Origin: Candidatus Accumulibacter affinis
GTDB lineage: Bacteria; Pseudomonadota; Gammaproteobacteria; Burkholderiales; Rhodocyclaceae
Direction of reading: 5' to 3'
NCBI GenBank assembly: GCA_016713625.1
Contig: JADJOT010000009.1
Span: 620,001-684,000 of the forward strand
DNA length: 64,000 nt
In this document: positions 7,839 through 15,890 of the stretch, one piece after another
How the letters are laid out: the number at the start of each line of letters is the position of its first letter
Numbering within the stretch: the stretch's first letter is position 1
Translations under genes and position numbers: made by a program
The notes under the pieces: generated by a model
What the model was told of the DNA's origin: nothing
Seen by the model: the letters and a program-made list of their open reading frames with translations, nothing else
Databases searched by the model: none

Positions 7839-9152
7839 TCAGCACGCCGGCAGGCGGACGACGACTTCGAGGCCGCCGCCGGGAGCATCGGCAAGCACGA
7901 CTTCCCCGGCGCAGCCGGCGGCGATTCGCCGCACGATCGCCAGGCCCAAGCCACAACTGCCGTCGGTAGCGCGCGCCGGTTCGAGCTGGGCAAAGGGCTC
8001 GAGCGCGCGGGCGCGATCGGCGTCGGTGATTCCCGGTCCGTGGTCACGCACGCGCAGCGTCGCGACCGTCTCGCTGGCCATCGCCAGGTGCACCTCGACC
8101 GGGGGCGCGCCGTGCTGCAGGGCGTTGTCGAGCAGATTGTCGAGCAGGCGCTGCAGGTTGCCGGCGGTGATCGCCACCCGACAGTGCGTGGCCGCCGCGC
8201 TGACCGTCCATTCGATCGGTCGGCCGAGTTCGCGCTGCCGCGTGATCTCCTCACGCAGCAGCCCGGCGATGGCCAGTGGTGGCGGCGCACGATCGAGTTC
8301 TTCGCTGCGCAGGAAAGCCAGGCATTGGCCGACGATACGTTCCATATCGTCGATATCGCGCACCAGGCCGGCACGTTCGTCTTCGTTCTGGAGCAATGCC
8401 AGGCGCAGGCGCAAGCGCGTCAAGGGAGCGCGCAGATCGTGCGTCAGGCCGGCGAGCATTTCGCGTCGCTCGGCTGCCGCACCGGCGAGCTGATCGAGCA
8501 TGGTATTGTGGCGTGCAGCCAGTTGCCGAACCTCGCGCGGACCTTCCGGCGTCGCCTGGCGGGCAGCTCCGTCGCCAGTCGCCGAGACCGCTTCGCCGAG
8601 GCGCGCCAGCGGTCCGACGATGCCGCGTACGAAGAGGCCGGCGATCAGCAGTACGGCGGCCAGCGTCACCGCCAGAAAAAGCCAGAGCTCGGACGGCAGC
8701 GCCTGCGGTTCGAAACGCGGCGGCGGTAGCAGCAGCCACCAGCGCTCGCTGCCGGCCATGAAACCGATCCACAGGCCGCTGCGCTGGCCCGCACCACCAC
8801 CGTGCCGCAACAGCACTGGTTCGCCGAGGCGCTCGCCGAGGTCGTCGGCGAGGCGGCGGGCGAAGGGGAACTGCGGCTGGTGTCGCGGCACAGCGTTCCC
8901 ATCGGCACGCAACTGCAGGCCTTGCTCGTCGCTATCGACGGCACTCAAGCCCTGCCGAGCCTGCTCGTCGAGCTGCGGCAGAACGATCTGCAGCAGGCGC
9001 ACCTCGCCGGCGATCAACTGCACGGTCTGGTGGATGTGTGAACTGCGGCGGAAGTGTCCGAGCAGCGCGAAGGTGGCCGTTTCTGCGACGACGATGACGG
9101 CAATTACCAGCAGCACGGTTCGCCCGGCCAGCGAGGAGGGGAAGAAGCTCAT
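7839..9152 (-). CDS. Sensor histidine kinase (CpxA/EnvZ-like)
   Basis: 437 residues. A first membrane helix (about 8-28) and a second near residue 160-180 bound a ~130-residue periplasmic sensor region. They are followed by a HAMP linker, an H-box GLTHDLRAPLTRLR with the phospho-accepting His, an N-box (LLDNLLDNALQHG) and G-boxes (DHGPGITDADRARALEPF, GLGLAIVRRIA). It is an inner-membrane kinase that phosphorylates the OmpR-type regulator encoded immediately upstream; the regulator stop and the kinase start overlap in ATGA. With the divergent Spy/CpxP-like gene the set resembles an envelope-stress CpxRA system, but the stimulus cannot be read from the sequence. Confidence 0.9.
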   Translation of the reverse strand: MSFFPSSLAGRTVLLVIAVIVVAETATFALLGHFRRSSHIHQTVQLIAGEVRLLQIVLPQLDEQARQGLSAVDSDEQGLQLRADGNAVPRHQPQFPFARRLADDLGERLGEPVLLRHGGGAGQRSGLWIGFMAGSERWWLLLPPPRFEPQALPSELWLFLAVTLAAVLLIAGLFVRGIVGPLARLGEAVSATGDGAARQATPEGPREVRQLAARHNTMLDQLAGAAAERREMLAGLTHDLRAPLTRLRLRLALLQNEDERAGLVRDIDDMERIVGQCLAFLRSEELDRAPPPLAIAGLLREEITRQRELGRPIEWTVSAAATHCRVAITAGNLQRLLDNLLDNALQHGAPPVEVHLAMASETVATLRVRDHGPGITDADRARALEPFAQLEPARATDGSCGLGLAIVRRIAAGCAGEVVLADAPGGGLEVVVRLPAC

Positions 9153-9871
9153 GGCGCGGCTGTTGGGTCGCTGGCCGCGTCGGGAACGAAGACATAGCCG
9201 ACTCCCCACACCGTCTGCAGGTAGCGCGGGCGTGCAGGATCGACCTCGAGCAGGCGACGCAGCCGGTGAACCTGGACGTCGATCGCGCGATCGAAGGACT
9301 CGCTGCTGTCACCGCGCGTCAATTCGAGCAGACGCTCGCGTTTCATCGGCTGCCTGGCGTTGGCGATGAGCGTGTTGAGCAGCGCGAACTCGCCGCTGGT
9401 CAGTGCCACTGCCTGACCGTTCTTCGACAGCTGGCGGGCACCGTGGTCGAGCAGCCAGCCGCCGAAGCGAGTGACGCCACCGCTGGGATCGGGAGCGGCC
9501 GGCGAGCGGCTGCCGCGGCGCAGCACCGCTTCGATACGGGCAACCAGCTCGCGTGGGTCGAAAGGCTTGCCGAGGTAATCGTCAGCACCCATCTCGAGGC
9601 CGATTACCCGATCGACGAGTTCGGCGCGTGCGGTCAGCATGATCACCGGCCGCATCTCGCCGCGCGCGCGCAGTCGCCGGCAGGCGGCGAGGCCGTCCTC
9701 ACCGGGCAGCATCAGGTCGAGCACCAGCAGCTGCGGCTGGTAACGTTCGAGAAAGGCGTCAAGCTGGCGCGTGTCGGGCAGCAGCAGCGTATCGAAGCCG
9801 TGCCGGCCGAGATAGGTGGCGAGCAGCTGGCGCAGCTCGGCATCGTCGTCGATCAGGAGAATTTTCTTCAT
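9149..9871 (-). CDS. OmpR/CpxR-family response regulator
   Basis: 240 residues. The receiver domain begins KKILLIDDD, with phospho-acceptor Asp about 52 in LLVLDLMLPGEDG and the conserved Lys in GADDYLGKPFDP. A C-terminal winged helix (about 140-235) contains LTSGEFALLNTLIANARQP and RAIDVQVHRLRRLLE, typical of OmpR/PhoB DNA-binding domains. The start at 9871 gives the usual short N-terminus; a Met two codons upstream (9877) is equally possible because neither has a clear Shine-Dalgarno. It is the first gene of the pair with the kinase and is divergent from the Spy-like gene, whose promoter it may control. Confidence 0.92.
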   Translation of the reverse strand: MKKILLIDDDAELRQLLATYLGRHGFDTLLLPDTRQLDAFLERYQPQLLVLDLMLPGEDGLAACRRLRARGEMRPVIMLTARAELVDRVIGLEMGADDYLGKPFDPRELVARIEAVLRRGSRSPAAPDPSGGVTRFGGWLLDHGARQLSKNGQAVALTSGEFALLNTLIANARQPMKRERLLELTRGDSSESFDRAIDVQVHRLRRLLEVDPARPRYLQTVWGVGYVFVPDAASDPTAAP

Positions 9872-10062
9872 GGTCATGGCGAAGGGGGCGATGTCCGGCA
9901 TTCTATGCCGGCAGCGGCGGCGGCCCGCGCGGCGGAAACAATTTGCAACGCGAGGATGTGCCGATGAAATCGTTTGCAACCGCCAGCTCGGCAGAATGGC
10001 GGCATCGTGAAAGGGGCCAAGGTCCCTTCGCGATCGACCCACTTTACTCAAGGAGTCCCAAA

Positions 10063-10563
10063 ATGAAATCGAAATTATCGCCGCGTGTTCTGGTTGCGAC
10101 CCTGATTCTGGCGCTCGGTGCTGGCGGTGCGGCTTTTGCCATGAATCCCGAGCGTTGCGGCGGCGGCAGGATGGAGCAGCGAATGGAACAGCACCTGCAG
10201 GAAATGTCCGGGCTGCACCGCGATCTCAAGCTCGATGCGAAGCAGGACGCACTGTGGCAGGATGCCGAGCAGTTCACCAGAACCAACATGCGCAGCATGG
10301 GCGAGCAGATGCGCAAGCAGCGCGCGGAAGCGCTGGCCACGGTCAGCAAACCGGGCGCCGACCTGCGCGCCGTCGTGCAGCAGATGGATGGCCTCAGGGA
10401 GGCTGGCCGCCAGCAGCGCGAGGCCGGTCGTGAGCGCTGGCTGGCGGTGTACGACAGTCTCGACGCGACGCAGAAGGAAAAGGCGCGCCTGTTCTTCAAG
10501 AGCCGGATCGAGCGCATGCCGGCGGGCGGTCGCTTCGCTCCCGGCGGCCCGGCGCGCGACTGA
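10063..10563 (+). CDS. Spy/CpxP-like periplasmic protein
   Basis: 166 residues with a clear signal peptide (about 1-26, ending GGAAFAM). The mature part is helical and rich in Gln, Arg, Met and Glu, with two LTxxQ-like repeats (LKLDAKQDALW; LDATQKEKARLFF), the signature of the Spy/CpxP family of ATP-independent chaperones or signal-modulating proteins. AAGGAG lies seven bases before the ATG. It is transcribed divergently from the regulator/kinase genes, the same layout as cpxP-cpxRA. Feedback on the kinase is therefore an attractive inference, but motif-level similarity cannot separate CpxP from Spy or metal-resistance proteins. Confidence 0.8.
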   Translation: MKSKLSPRVLVATLILALGAGGAAFAMNPERCGGGRMEQRMEQHLQEMSGLHRDLKLDAKQDALWQDAEQFTRTNMRSMGEQMRKQRAEALATVSKPGADLRAVVQQMDGLREAGRQQREAGRERWLAVYDSLDATQKEKARLFFKSRIERMPAGGRFAPGGPARD

Positions 10564-10573
10564 GCGGGGATAG

Positions 10574-10596
10574 CCCGGGCCGCCTCGCGGTCCGGG
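10574..10596 (+). terminator. Strong GC hairpin after the Spy-like gene
   Basis: CCCGGGCCGC and GCGGTCCGGG form a ten-pair stem with one mismatch around a three-base loop, ten bases after the stop codon. There is no U tract, so it may act as an RNA-stabilising 3' end or a rho-assisted terminator rather than an intrinsic one. Confidence 0.4.
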
Positions 10597-10747
10597 GATT
10601 GCAGCTTGATCGTCGGGTTACGGCCGGCGGCCTGACCCGACCGACGGCTGATTCAGATACCCGCGGTGGGCACGGATGGCGAAAGAAGGCAAGAAGGCAC
10701 AGGTGAATTGACCATGACGCCACTTCATGTTCTCATGCGCGGTTATC

Positions 10748-12763
10748 ATGATCAGCTTCGCCACCACCGTTTTCCTGTCGGCCTTCCTGTTGTTTCAGAT
10801 CCAGCCGATCATCGCCAAGATGATCCTGCCTTGGTTTGGCGGCTCTTCGTCGGTGTGGAGTACCTGCCTGGTCTTCTTCCAGGCCGTGCTCCTGTTCGGC
10901 TACCTGTATGTTCACCTCTTGCACGAGTGGCTTTCGCCACGTCGCCAGAACCTCGTCCATTGCTGCCTGCTGGTGCTCAGCCTGGCGACTCTGCCGGTGA
11001 TCGCCAACCCGGCGTGGAAGGGAGCACTGTTCGACAACCCGACCTGGAGCGTGCTCGTCGTACTGGCGTCGGCCGTCGGCATGCCCTATCTGCTGCTGTC
11101 GACGACCGGGCCGCTGATGCAGGCGTGGTACGCGCGTTCGTTCGCCAACATGATGCCCTACCGCCTGTATGCGCTGTCCAACCTGGCATCGATGTTGGCG
11201 CTGCTGAGTTATCCGGTGCTCGTCGAACCGTATTTCCCGGTCCTGGAGCAGGCCTGGGTCTGGTCAGCCGCCTACGTCCTGTTCGTGTTCGCGTGTCTGG
11301 GCAGTACCTGGCAGTCGTGGAAGGGCGTCTCCAACGAGATGAAACCTGCTATCCCCGCGGCCGGGCCTGCGCCCCGCCCGGCATGGGGCGAGTGCGTGTT
11401 ATGGGTTGGTCTGGCGATGACCGCGTCGATCCTGTTGTTGGCGATGACCCGCCACCTGACGCAGGATGTGGCGCCGGTGCCCTTTCTGTGGGTGTTGCCG
11501 CTGAGCATTTACCTGTTGAGTTTCATTCTCTGCTTCGACGCGCCGCGCTACTACTATCGGCCCGGATTTCTCGTGGCGCTGCCGCTTGCCCTTCTGGCTC
11601 TCGACCAGGTCCTGGACGGCGGCAGTCTACCCGTCCCCCTCCTGATCCTGCTGATGTCGCTCTCGTTGTTCGTCTTCTGCATGGTCTGTCATGGGGAACT
11701 GGTCAGGCGTCGACCGGTGGTGCGCCACCTGACCCTGTTCTATCTGATGCTTTCCATCGGCGGTGCGCTCGGCGGGAGCTTCGTCGGTCTGCTCGCCCCG
11801 GCAGTGTTCAACGCGTACTATGAGTTGCCGATCGGTCTGCTGCTCTGCGCGCTACTGGTGGTCGTTGTCCTCTGGCGTGGGTCGAAGCCAGTATGGCGCT
11901 GGTTGCTGGTGGTGGCGCTGCTGGCCTATGCTGTTCGCCTGACATGGATCTCGGTGGATTACGTCGAAGACTATCGACGCGTATTGCGCAACTTCTATGG
12001 CCAGTTGCGGGTTTACGATAGCAGCAACGGTGACCTGGGCGTCAAGCGCAGTCTGGCGCACGGCCGGGTCGTGCACGGCGAACAGTTCCTGGCACCCGAG
12101 CACCGGCGGCAAGCGACCGCCTACTATTGCGAGAAATCGGGCATTGGTCAGGTGCTGCGCAGCCTGTCCGGCAAGCAGCCGCTGCATATCGGCGTCGTCG
12201 GCCTGGGTGCCGGTACGCTCGCCACCTACGGTCGCCCAGGTGACGAAATGCGGGTGTACGAAATCAATGAACAGGTCCTCGATCTGGCCCGCAGCGATTT
12301 CAGTTACCTCGCTGACAGTCCGGCGCACATCACGCCCGTGCTTGGTGATGGGCGCCTGATGCTGGAAAGCGAAACCAACCAGAATTTCGACCTGCTGGCG
12401 ATCGACGCTTTCTCCGGGGATTCGATCCCGACGCATCTGCTGACCGTCGAAGCCATGCGGGTGTATCTGCGCCATCTCTCTGGCGAAGGTGTGCTGGCAG
12501 TACATATCACCAACCGCTATCTCGATCTGCGGCCGGTGGTGGCCGCTGCTGCGCAGCAGCTGGGGATGACCGCGTTGCTGGTCGATTTCCATCCAGATGC
12601 CAGTGACGTGTTCTGCCGCCGTTCGGCCTGGGTGCTGATCGCCCGGCCCGAGCGTGCTACAAGCCTGCTGAAGGAAATCAGCGAGGCCGAGACGCTTGTC
12701 GCGCGTCCCGGCTTTGCGGTGTGGACCGATGGTTTTTCGAATCTCCTGAAAATCCTCAAGTGA
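10748..12763 (+). CDS. Fused multi-pass membrane / spermidine synthase-like protein
   Basis: About 671 residues. The N-terminal ~390 residues hold ten or more hydrophobic helices (starting ISFATTVFLSAFLLFQIQPI, which is typical of this family). The C-terminal ~270 residues form a Rossmann methyltransferase/aminopropyltransferase-like domain (LHIGVVGLGAGTLATYGR, then YEINEQVLDLA, LGDGRLML, LLAIDAFSGDSIPTHLL). This fused MFS/spermidine-synthase architecture is widespread, but the substrates are not established and true spermidine synthase activity is doubtful. The start at 10748 is picked for proximity to the conserved domain; an in-frame ATG at 10727 would add seven residues. No Shine-Dalgarno is clear for either. 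Confidence 0.85.
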   Translation: MISFATTVFLSAFLLFQIQPIIAKMILPWFGGSSSVWSTCLVFFQAVLLFGYLYVHLLHEWLSPRRQNLVHCCLLVLSLATLPVIANPAWKGALFDNPTWSVLVVLASAVGMPYLLLSTTGPLMQAWYARSFANMMPYRLYALSNLASMLALLSYPVLVEPYFPVLEQAWVWSAAYVLFVFACLGSTWQSWKGVSNEMKPAIPAAGPAPRPAWGECVLWVGLAMTASILLLAMTRHLTQDVAPVPFLWVLPLSIYLLSFILCFDAPRYYYRPGFLVALPLALLALDQVLDGGSLPVPLLILLMSLSLFVFCMVCHGELVRRRPVVRHLTLFYLMLSIGGALGGSFVGLLAPAVFNAYYELPIGLLLCALLVVVVLWRGSKPVWRWLLVVALLAYAVRLTWISVDYVEDYRRVLRNFYGQLRVYDSSNGDLGVKRSLAHGRVVHGEQFLAPEHRRQATAYYCEKSGIGQVLRSLSGKQPLHIGVVGLGAGTLATYGRPGDEMRVYEINEQVLDLARSDFSYLADSPAHITPVLGDGRLMLESETNQNFDLLAIDAFSGDSIPTHLLTVEAMRVYLRHLSGEGVLAVHITNRYLDLRPVVAAAAQQLGMTALLVDFHPDASDVFCRRSAWVLIARPERATSLLKEISEAETLVARPGFAVWTDGFSNLLKILK

Positions 12764-12893
12764 GGGGGGCGCTTGGTTCAGTTCAAGCGCAGCGCTGGCG
12801 ACGGTTCCGCGCAGCCATTTGACCAGCAAATCCATGCCTGGGGACGTTAAGTAGACCACCAGGAACAGGGCGGCAAGACCTGATGGTCGCGGC

Positions 12894-13346
12894 CTAGCTT
12901 GTCGCCGAGGAGGAATAGCTGGCTTGGCCCATGATTGAAGCCGTGGCCATCAAGTCGTCGAAGAGTGCCATCGAGGCCACGCCGGAAACTGCATACGGAT
13001 TGAGGGTGGCGCTCTCCGAGTACTTGAGCAGCAAAGCCGGGTTCAGACGTTCCAGGTTGACCAGACCCATTGACCAACCGGCAAATCTTCGCTCGAAAAT
13101 CTCTTCGTAGGAAAGAATCACCACGTCCTTGTGGCGGCGGTCGGCGGCGATCTGGTTGTACAAGGCATTGACCTGCATGCGTCCACCTTCGAGCAACTGC
13201 ATAAAAATCTGTCCGCTCGAACAAAGGACACCGGTGATGCCGCTCTCCGGGTTATGGGCTTTCGACTGCGACAGAATCTTGAGCAATTCCTCCTGCGAAA
13301 TACTGTCGACCGCCCGGCTTGCATATAACAAACGAACCAGCATCAT
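12894..13346 (-). CDS. BLUF-domain blue-light receptor
   Basis: 150 residues. The N-terminal ~95 residues are a BLUF domain, which binds FAD and senses blue light through a Tyr-Gln hydrogen-bond switch. Key residues are present with exactly the spacing of AppA: Tyr8 (LLYASR), Asn32 (NPESGITGVL), Gln50 (FMQLLEG), Trp91 and Met93 (GWSMG), a constant offset of 13 from AppA Tyr21, Asn45, Gln63, Trp104 and Met106. A short helical C-terminal extension without an output domain makes it a stand-alone BLUF protein that must act through a partner. It is the last gene of the leftward run, 23 bases after folE and probably cotranscribed with it and the LOV gene. Confidence 0.93.
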   Translation of the reverse strand: MMLVRLLYASRAVDSISQEELLKILSQSKAHNPESGITGVLCSSGQIFMQLLEGGRMQVNALYNQIAADRRHKDVVILSYEEIFERRFAGWSMGLVNLERLNPALLLKYSESATLNPYAVSGVASMALFDDLMATASIMGQASYSSSATS

Positions 13347-13369
13347 GTGCTCCTTTATTCAGAGGGGAT

Positions 13370-14092
13370 TCAACGGTTGCTCAACAACGAGAGGAACTCG
13401 CGCCTTAGATCGCGATCCTTGAGGAAGGAACCGCGCATTACACTGTTGGTCATTCGCGCATCGGCGTCCTTGACGCCGCGCCAGTGCATGCAGAAGTGAT
13501 CGGCTTCGATGACGATCGCCAGGCCATCCGGCTTGACCTTGTCCTGGAGGATGTTGGCCAGCTGCATCACCGCCTCTTCCTGAATCTGCGGTCGGCTCAT
13601 CACCCAGTCACAGATGCGAGCGTACTTGGACAGGCCGATCAGATTGGAATGTTCGTTGGGCATGACGCCTATCCACACCCTGCCAAGAATCGGGCAGAGG
13701 TGATGCGAACAAGCGCTGCGGACGGTGATCGGGCCAACGATCAGCAATTCATTGAGCTGCTCGGCATTCGGAAACTCGGTTACCGCCGGCATGGCGTGAT
13801 AGCGGCCCTTGAACACTTCCGTCAGAAACATCCTGGCTACCCGGCGGGCGGTATCCTGCGTGTTGTGATCACTCTCGGTGTCAATGACCAGACTCTTCAG
13901 TACTTCCGTCATCTTCTCTTCGACCTCGCTCTGGAGCGCGTCGACTTCACCCTGCATCATGTAGGCGGAAATGTTGTCGTTGGCGTGGTAGCGCTGCCTG
14001 GCGCGTAGCAGGCGGGAGCGTATGCGAGCGGACACTGGCAGCTCGTTGCTTTCTTCGTCGCAAGGATACAAAGGCTCAGTACTGGTGCTCAT
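13370..14092 (-). CDS. folE: GTP cyclohydrolase I
   Basis: 240 residues. It converts GTP to 7,8-dihydroneopterin triphosphate, the first step to folates and pterins. The zinc ligands are visible: Cys128 and His131 in SACSHHLCPILGR and Cys201 in HFCMHWRGV, with the active-site QEEAVMQLA helix between. The end of the active-site region reads CMHWRGVKDADARMTNSVMRG rather than the more common CMTMRGV form, suggesting a divergent subgroup. The start at 14092 has AAGGA upstream; an ATG 16 codons earlier lacks one. The placement between a LOV gene and a BLUF gene suggests it is a light-regulated second copy supplying a pterin chromophore rather than the housekeeping enzyme, which is an inference. 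Confidence 0.92.
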   Translation of the reverse strand: MSTSTEPLYPCDEESNELPVSARIRSRLLRARQRYHANDNISAYMMQGEVDALQSEVEEKMTEVLKSLVIDTESDHNTQDTARRVARMFLTEVFKGRYHAMPAVTEFPNAEQLNELLIVGPITVRSACSHHLCPILGRVWIGVMPNEHSNLIGLSKYARICDWVMSRPQIQEEAVMQLANILQDKVKPDGLAIVIEADHFCMHWRGVKDADARMTNSVMRGSFLKDRDLRREFLSLLSNR

Positions 14093-14180
14093 AAGAATCC
14101 TTGACGGGGTTTTCCCTAGAGTCTGCTCGGGCGTCGGCACGGTGCCAATGGCGAGGTAACTGCCTTGAACGGATGATGCT

Positions 14181-14239
14181 GGCTCTCCCGCTTACCTGGA
14201 GAGCCCCGCGCCGTGTCCCCCCCTTCCGCGGGGGGGGGG
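14181..14239. other. Hairpin and ten-base G tract between LOV and folE genes
   Basis: Within the 187-base gap between the LOV stop and folE start there is a perfect 8-bp inverted repeat (GGCTCTCC, nine-base loop, GGAGAGCC; 14181-14205). Next to it are a C-rich run and a homopolymer of ten G (14230-14239) followed by six A. On the coding strand of the operon the tract is C10. It could act as an RNA structure affecting folE-BLUF expression, or as a slippage-prone spacer. No promoter consensus is evident. Confidence 0.4.
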
Positions 14240-14279
14240 CAAAAAACGTCAATCATGATGGGTTAGACAGCGACTTCCT

Positions 14280-14711
14280 TCACCCAAAGCTGATTCGGTC
14301 GCTCTCGCCGCTGGGCCGGAGTTGATCAGTGATATCGTACTGCACCCCGAGGTAGTAAATGACCTTGCCCTCTCGATCCACGAGTGGGCGAATCGACAGC
14401 CGATTGAAGAACAACTCGCCGTTCTTGCGATAGTTTCGCAAGGTGACCACGCAGCCCTCATCCTTTGCCAAAGCGGCCCGGATGGTGGCCAACGCCGGCT
14501 GCTCGCGCTCTTCTCCCTGCAGGAAGCGGCAGTTACGGCCGATAATTTCCTCTTGCGCGTAACCCGATATCTCTTCGAAAACCTTGTTGGCATAGACGAT
14601 GGGATTGTCGGGCAAATCCGGGTCGGACAGGGTGATGCCATTGACGCAGGCATCGAGAATCTGGGTAAGAACGTAGGGAATCAGGCCATCGTCTTTTGCG
14701 GTGGTGAACAT
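14280..14711 (-). CDS. Short LOV-domain blue-light receptor
   Basis: 143 residues, essentially one PAS/LOV domain with short flanks. The LOV signature GRNCRFLQG carries Cys61, which forms the flavin adduct under blue light. Asn93 and Asn103 (LRNYRKNGELFFNRL) and Gln124 (YLGVQYDIT) complete the FMN site. There is no output domain, as in short LOV proteins of Pseudomonas putida, so it must signal by dimer or partner contacts. GGAGG lies five bases before the ATG at 14711; the longer reading from 14750 lacks a good site. It follows the SRPBCC gene by 52 bases and precedes folE by 187 bases on the same strand. Confidence 0.93.
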   Translation of the reverse strand: MFTTAKDDGLIPYVLTQILDACVNGITLSDPDLPDNPIVYANKVFEEISGYAQEEIIGRNCRFLQGEEREQPALATIRAALAKDEGCVVTLRNYRKNGELFFNRLSIRPLVDREGKVIYYLGVQYDITDQLRPSGESDRISFG

Positions 14712-14763
14712 CAGAACCTCCTTGCGCCTCAAATCTCTAAGCAATGCCATTTCTTTTGCATTG

Positions 14764-15216
14764 CTAGCCGTTGTCCAGCATTTCCTTCTCGATCAGCAGC
14801 TTCAGTTTTCGTACCGTGCGCCTGGCACCGTCCTGGACGGCGATGCGCACCAGTTTTTCGAACGGACGGATGTGTGGCGCCAGCGCTGCCAATTCGAATG
14901 TGAAGGTCAGTAACGTGGACGAACTGCGGTCCTCGAATTCGTAGACCGAGCGATACGGAGCCGAAACACCCTGGAAACAGATCCGCTTGAGCGGTTCGAG
15001 TTCGGCCACCGCAAAAACAGATTCCGACCTGTGGCCCTGATCGACACGTACCTGCCGGGCCTGGAAACCTGCTTGCACCGGACCGACCGAGAGTGCCTCA
15101 AGACTCACGACTTCCGGCGACCAGCGGGGATAATTGATCACGAAATCAAGGGCCACAAACCGATAGACCCGGTCGATCTCGTCAAACACCAGAACGTCCG
15201 CGATAGCGGTGATCAT
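14764..15216 (-). CDS. SRPBCC-like protein in the light-sensing gene run
   Basis: 150 residues with the alternating strand pattern and terminal long helix (PFEKLVRIAVQDGARRTVRKLKLLIEKE) of the START/SRPBCC hydrophobic-ligand-binding fold. The N-terminus MITAIADVLVFDEIDRVYRFV and a later VAELEPLKRICFQGVSAPYRS fit coenzyme Q-binding/polyketide-cyclase-like members. No catalytic residues can be assigned. GAGGGG precedes the ATG. SRPBCC proteins recur in light-inducible gene sets with folE and photolyases of other proteobacteria, which supports a link to the LOV, FolE and BLUF genes downstream. Its role is unknown. No strong promoter was seen in the 73 bases after the PCuAC gene, so read-through from upstream is possible. 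Confidence 0.65.
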   Translation of the reverse strand: MITAIADVLVFDEIDRVYRFVALDFVINYPRWSPEVVSLEALSVGPVQAGFQARQVRVDQGHRSESVFAVAELEPLKRICFQGVSAPYRSVYEFEDRSSSTLLTFTFELAALAPHIRPFEKLVRIAVQDGARRTVRKLKLLIEKEMLDNG

Positions 15217-15289
15217 TGGCTACCCCTCACCCTCGTTGCGCCGTGCTGCGCTCACCAATTCAGCCGTGCTGGCCGCAACGCCAATCTGA

Positions 15290-15757
15290 TCAGCGCTTGG
15301 GTTCGCTGGCCGGCGCTGCCGTCAGATCGCGTACCTCGGCCCTGACTTCGACGTTTTCGATCTTCCTGTCCTTGCCTTCGACCTGCAGCGTCAGCGGCAC
15401 CGCATCGCCTTTCTTCAGTGGCTGCTTGAGGTTGATCAGCATTACGTGATAGCCGCCCGGGCCGAGCACGACCGGTTTGCCGGCCGGCAGTTCGAGGCGC
15501 GGGATGGCGCGCATTTTCATGACCCCGCCGTCCATTTTCATTTCGTGGACTTCGGTGACGCTGGCAGCCGGGCTGCTAGCGCCAACGAGAGCGGCTCCGG
15601 ACTTGCTGGTAATTTCCATGAAAGCGCCGGTCGCCTGCTGGCCGCTGACCGTGCCGCGTACCCACGGGTCCTTGATGTCGACATCGGCGGCGAGTGCATC
15701 AGCCGAAGACATGCCAAGCAGGATCGCCAGCGACCAGGCGGTGGATACTGTTTTCAA
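15290..15757 (-). CDS. PCu(A)C periplasmic copper chaperone
   Basis: 155 residues with a signal peptide (about 1-24, cleavage after ADALA). The copper site motif of the family, H(M)x10Mx21HxM, is visible: His and Met in VHEMKMDGG, a following MKMRAI, and HVML in GPGGYHVMLINL. PCuAC proteins bind Cu(I)/Cu(II) in the periplasm and, with SCO, metallate the CuA or CuB site of cytochrome c oxidase; an SCO gene lies two genes upstream on the same strand. The start codon is TTG, preceded by AAGGAGA. The ribosome-binding site and start are embedded in a threefold 20-bp repeat, described separately. Confidence 0.9.
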   Translation of the reverse strand: MKTVSTAWSLAILLGMSSADALAADVDIKDPWVRGTVSGQQATGAFMEITSKSGAALVGASSPAASVTEVHEMKMDGGVMKMRAIPRLELPAGKPVVLGPGGYHVMLINLKQPLKKGDAVPLTLQVEGKDRKIENVEVRAEVRDLTAAPASEPKR

Positions 15758-15809
15758 GTTTCTCTCCTTGTTTTCAAGTTTCTCTCCTTGTTTTCAAGTT
15801 TCTCTCCTT
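15750..15809 (-). repeat. Threefold 20-bp tandem repeat containing SD and TTG start of the PCuAC gene
   Basis: Three perfect copies of a 20-bp unit (15750-15769, 15770-15789, 15790-15809). On the coding strand each reads AAGGAGAGAAACTTGAAAAC, that is, a Shine-Dalgarno, a TTG start and the first codon. Because 20 is not a multiple of three, the two upstream starts read TTG AAA ACA AGG AGA GAA ACT TGA. Each would make a six-residue peptide whose TGA overlaps the next TTG. Only the third copy opens the chaperone gene. Confidence 0.95.
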
Positions 15810-15890
15810 CTTCGTTCAGGGAAGCCGATTATACATGTGCGCCCGCAGGGTGCCCTGCGACACCCTGCCGCAGTTGACCGGTTCGCCGCA

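Noticed and set aside
10666..11823. 385-codon plus-strand frame over the spermidine-synthase-like gene
   Set aside because: Out of frame with the membrane protein whose helices and Rossmann motifs are clear.
14216..14245. Rho-independent terminator at the C6/G10 stem
   Set aside because: The adjacent homopolymer is A on the plus strand, and on the operon strand the T run precedes rather than follows the stem.
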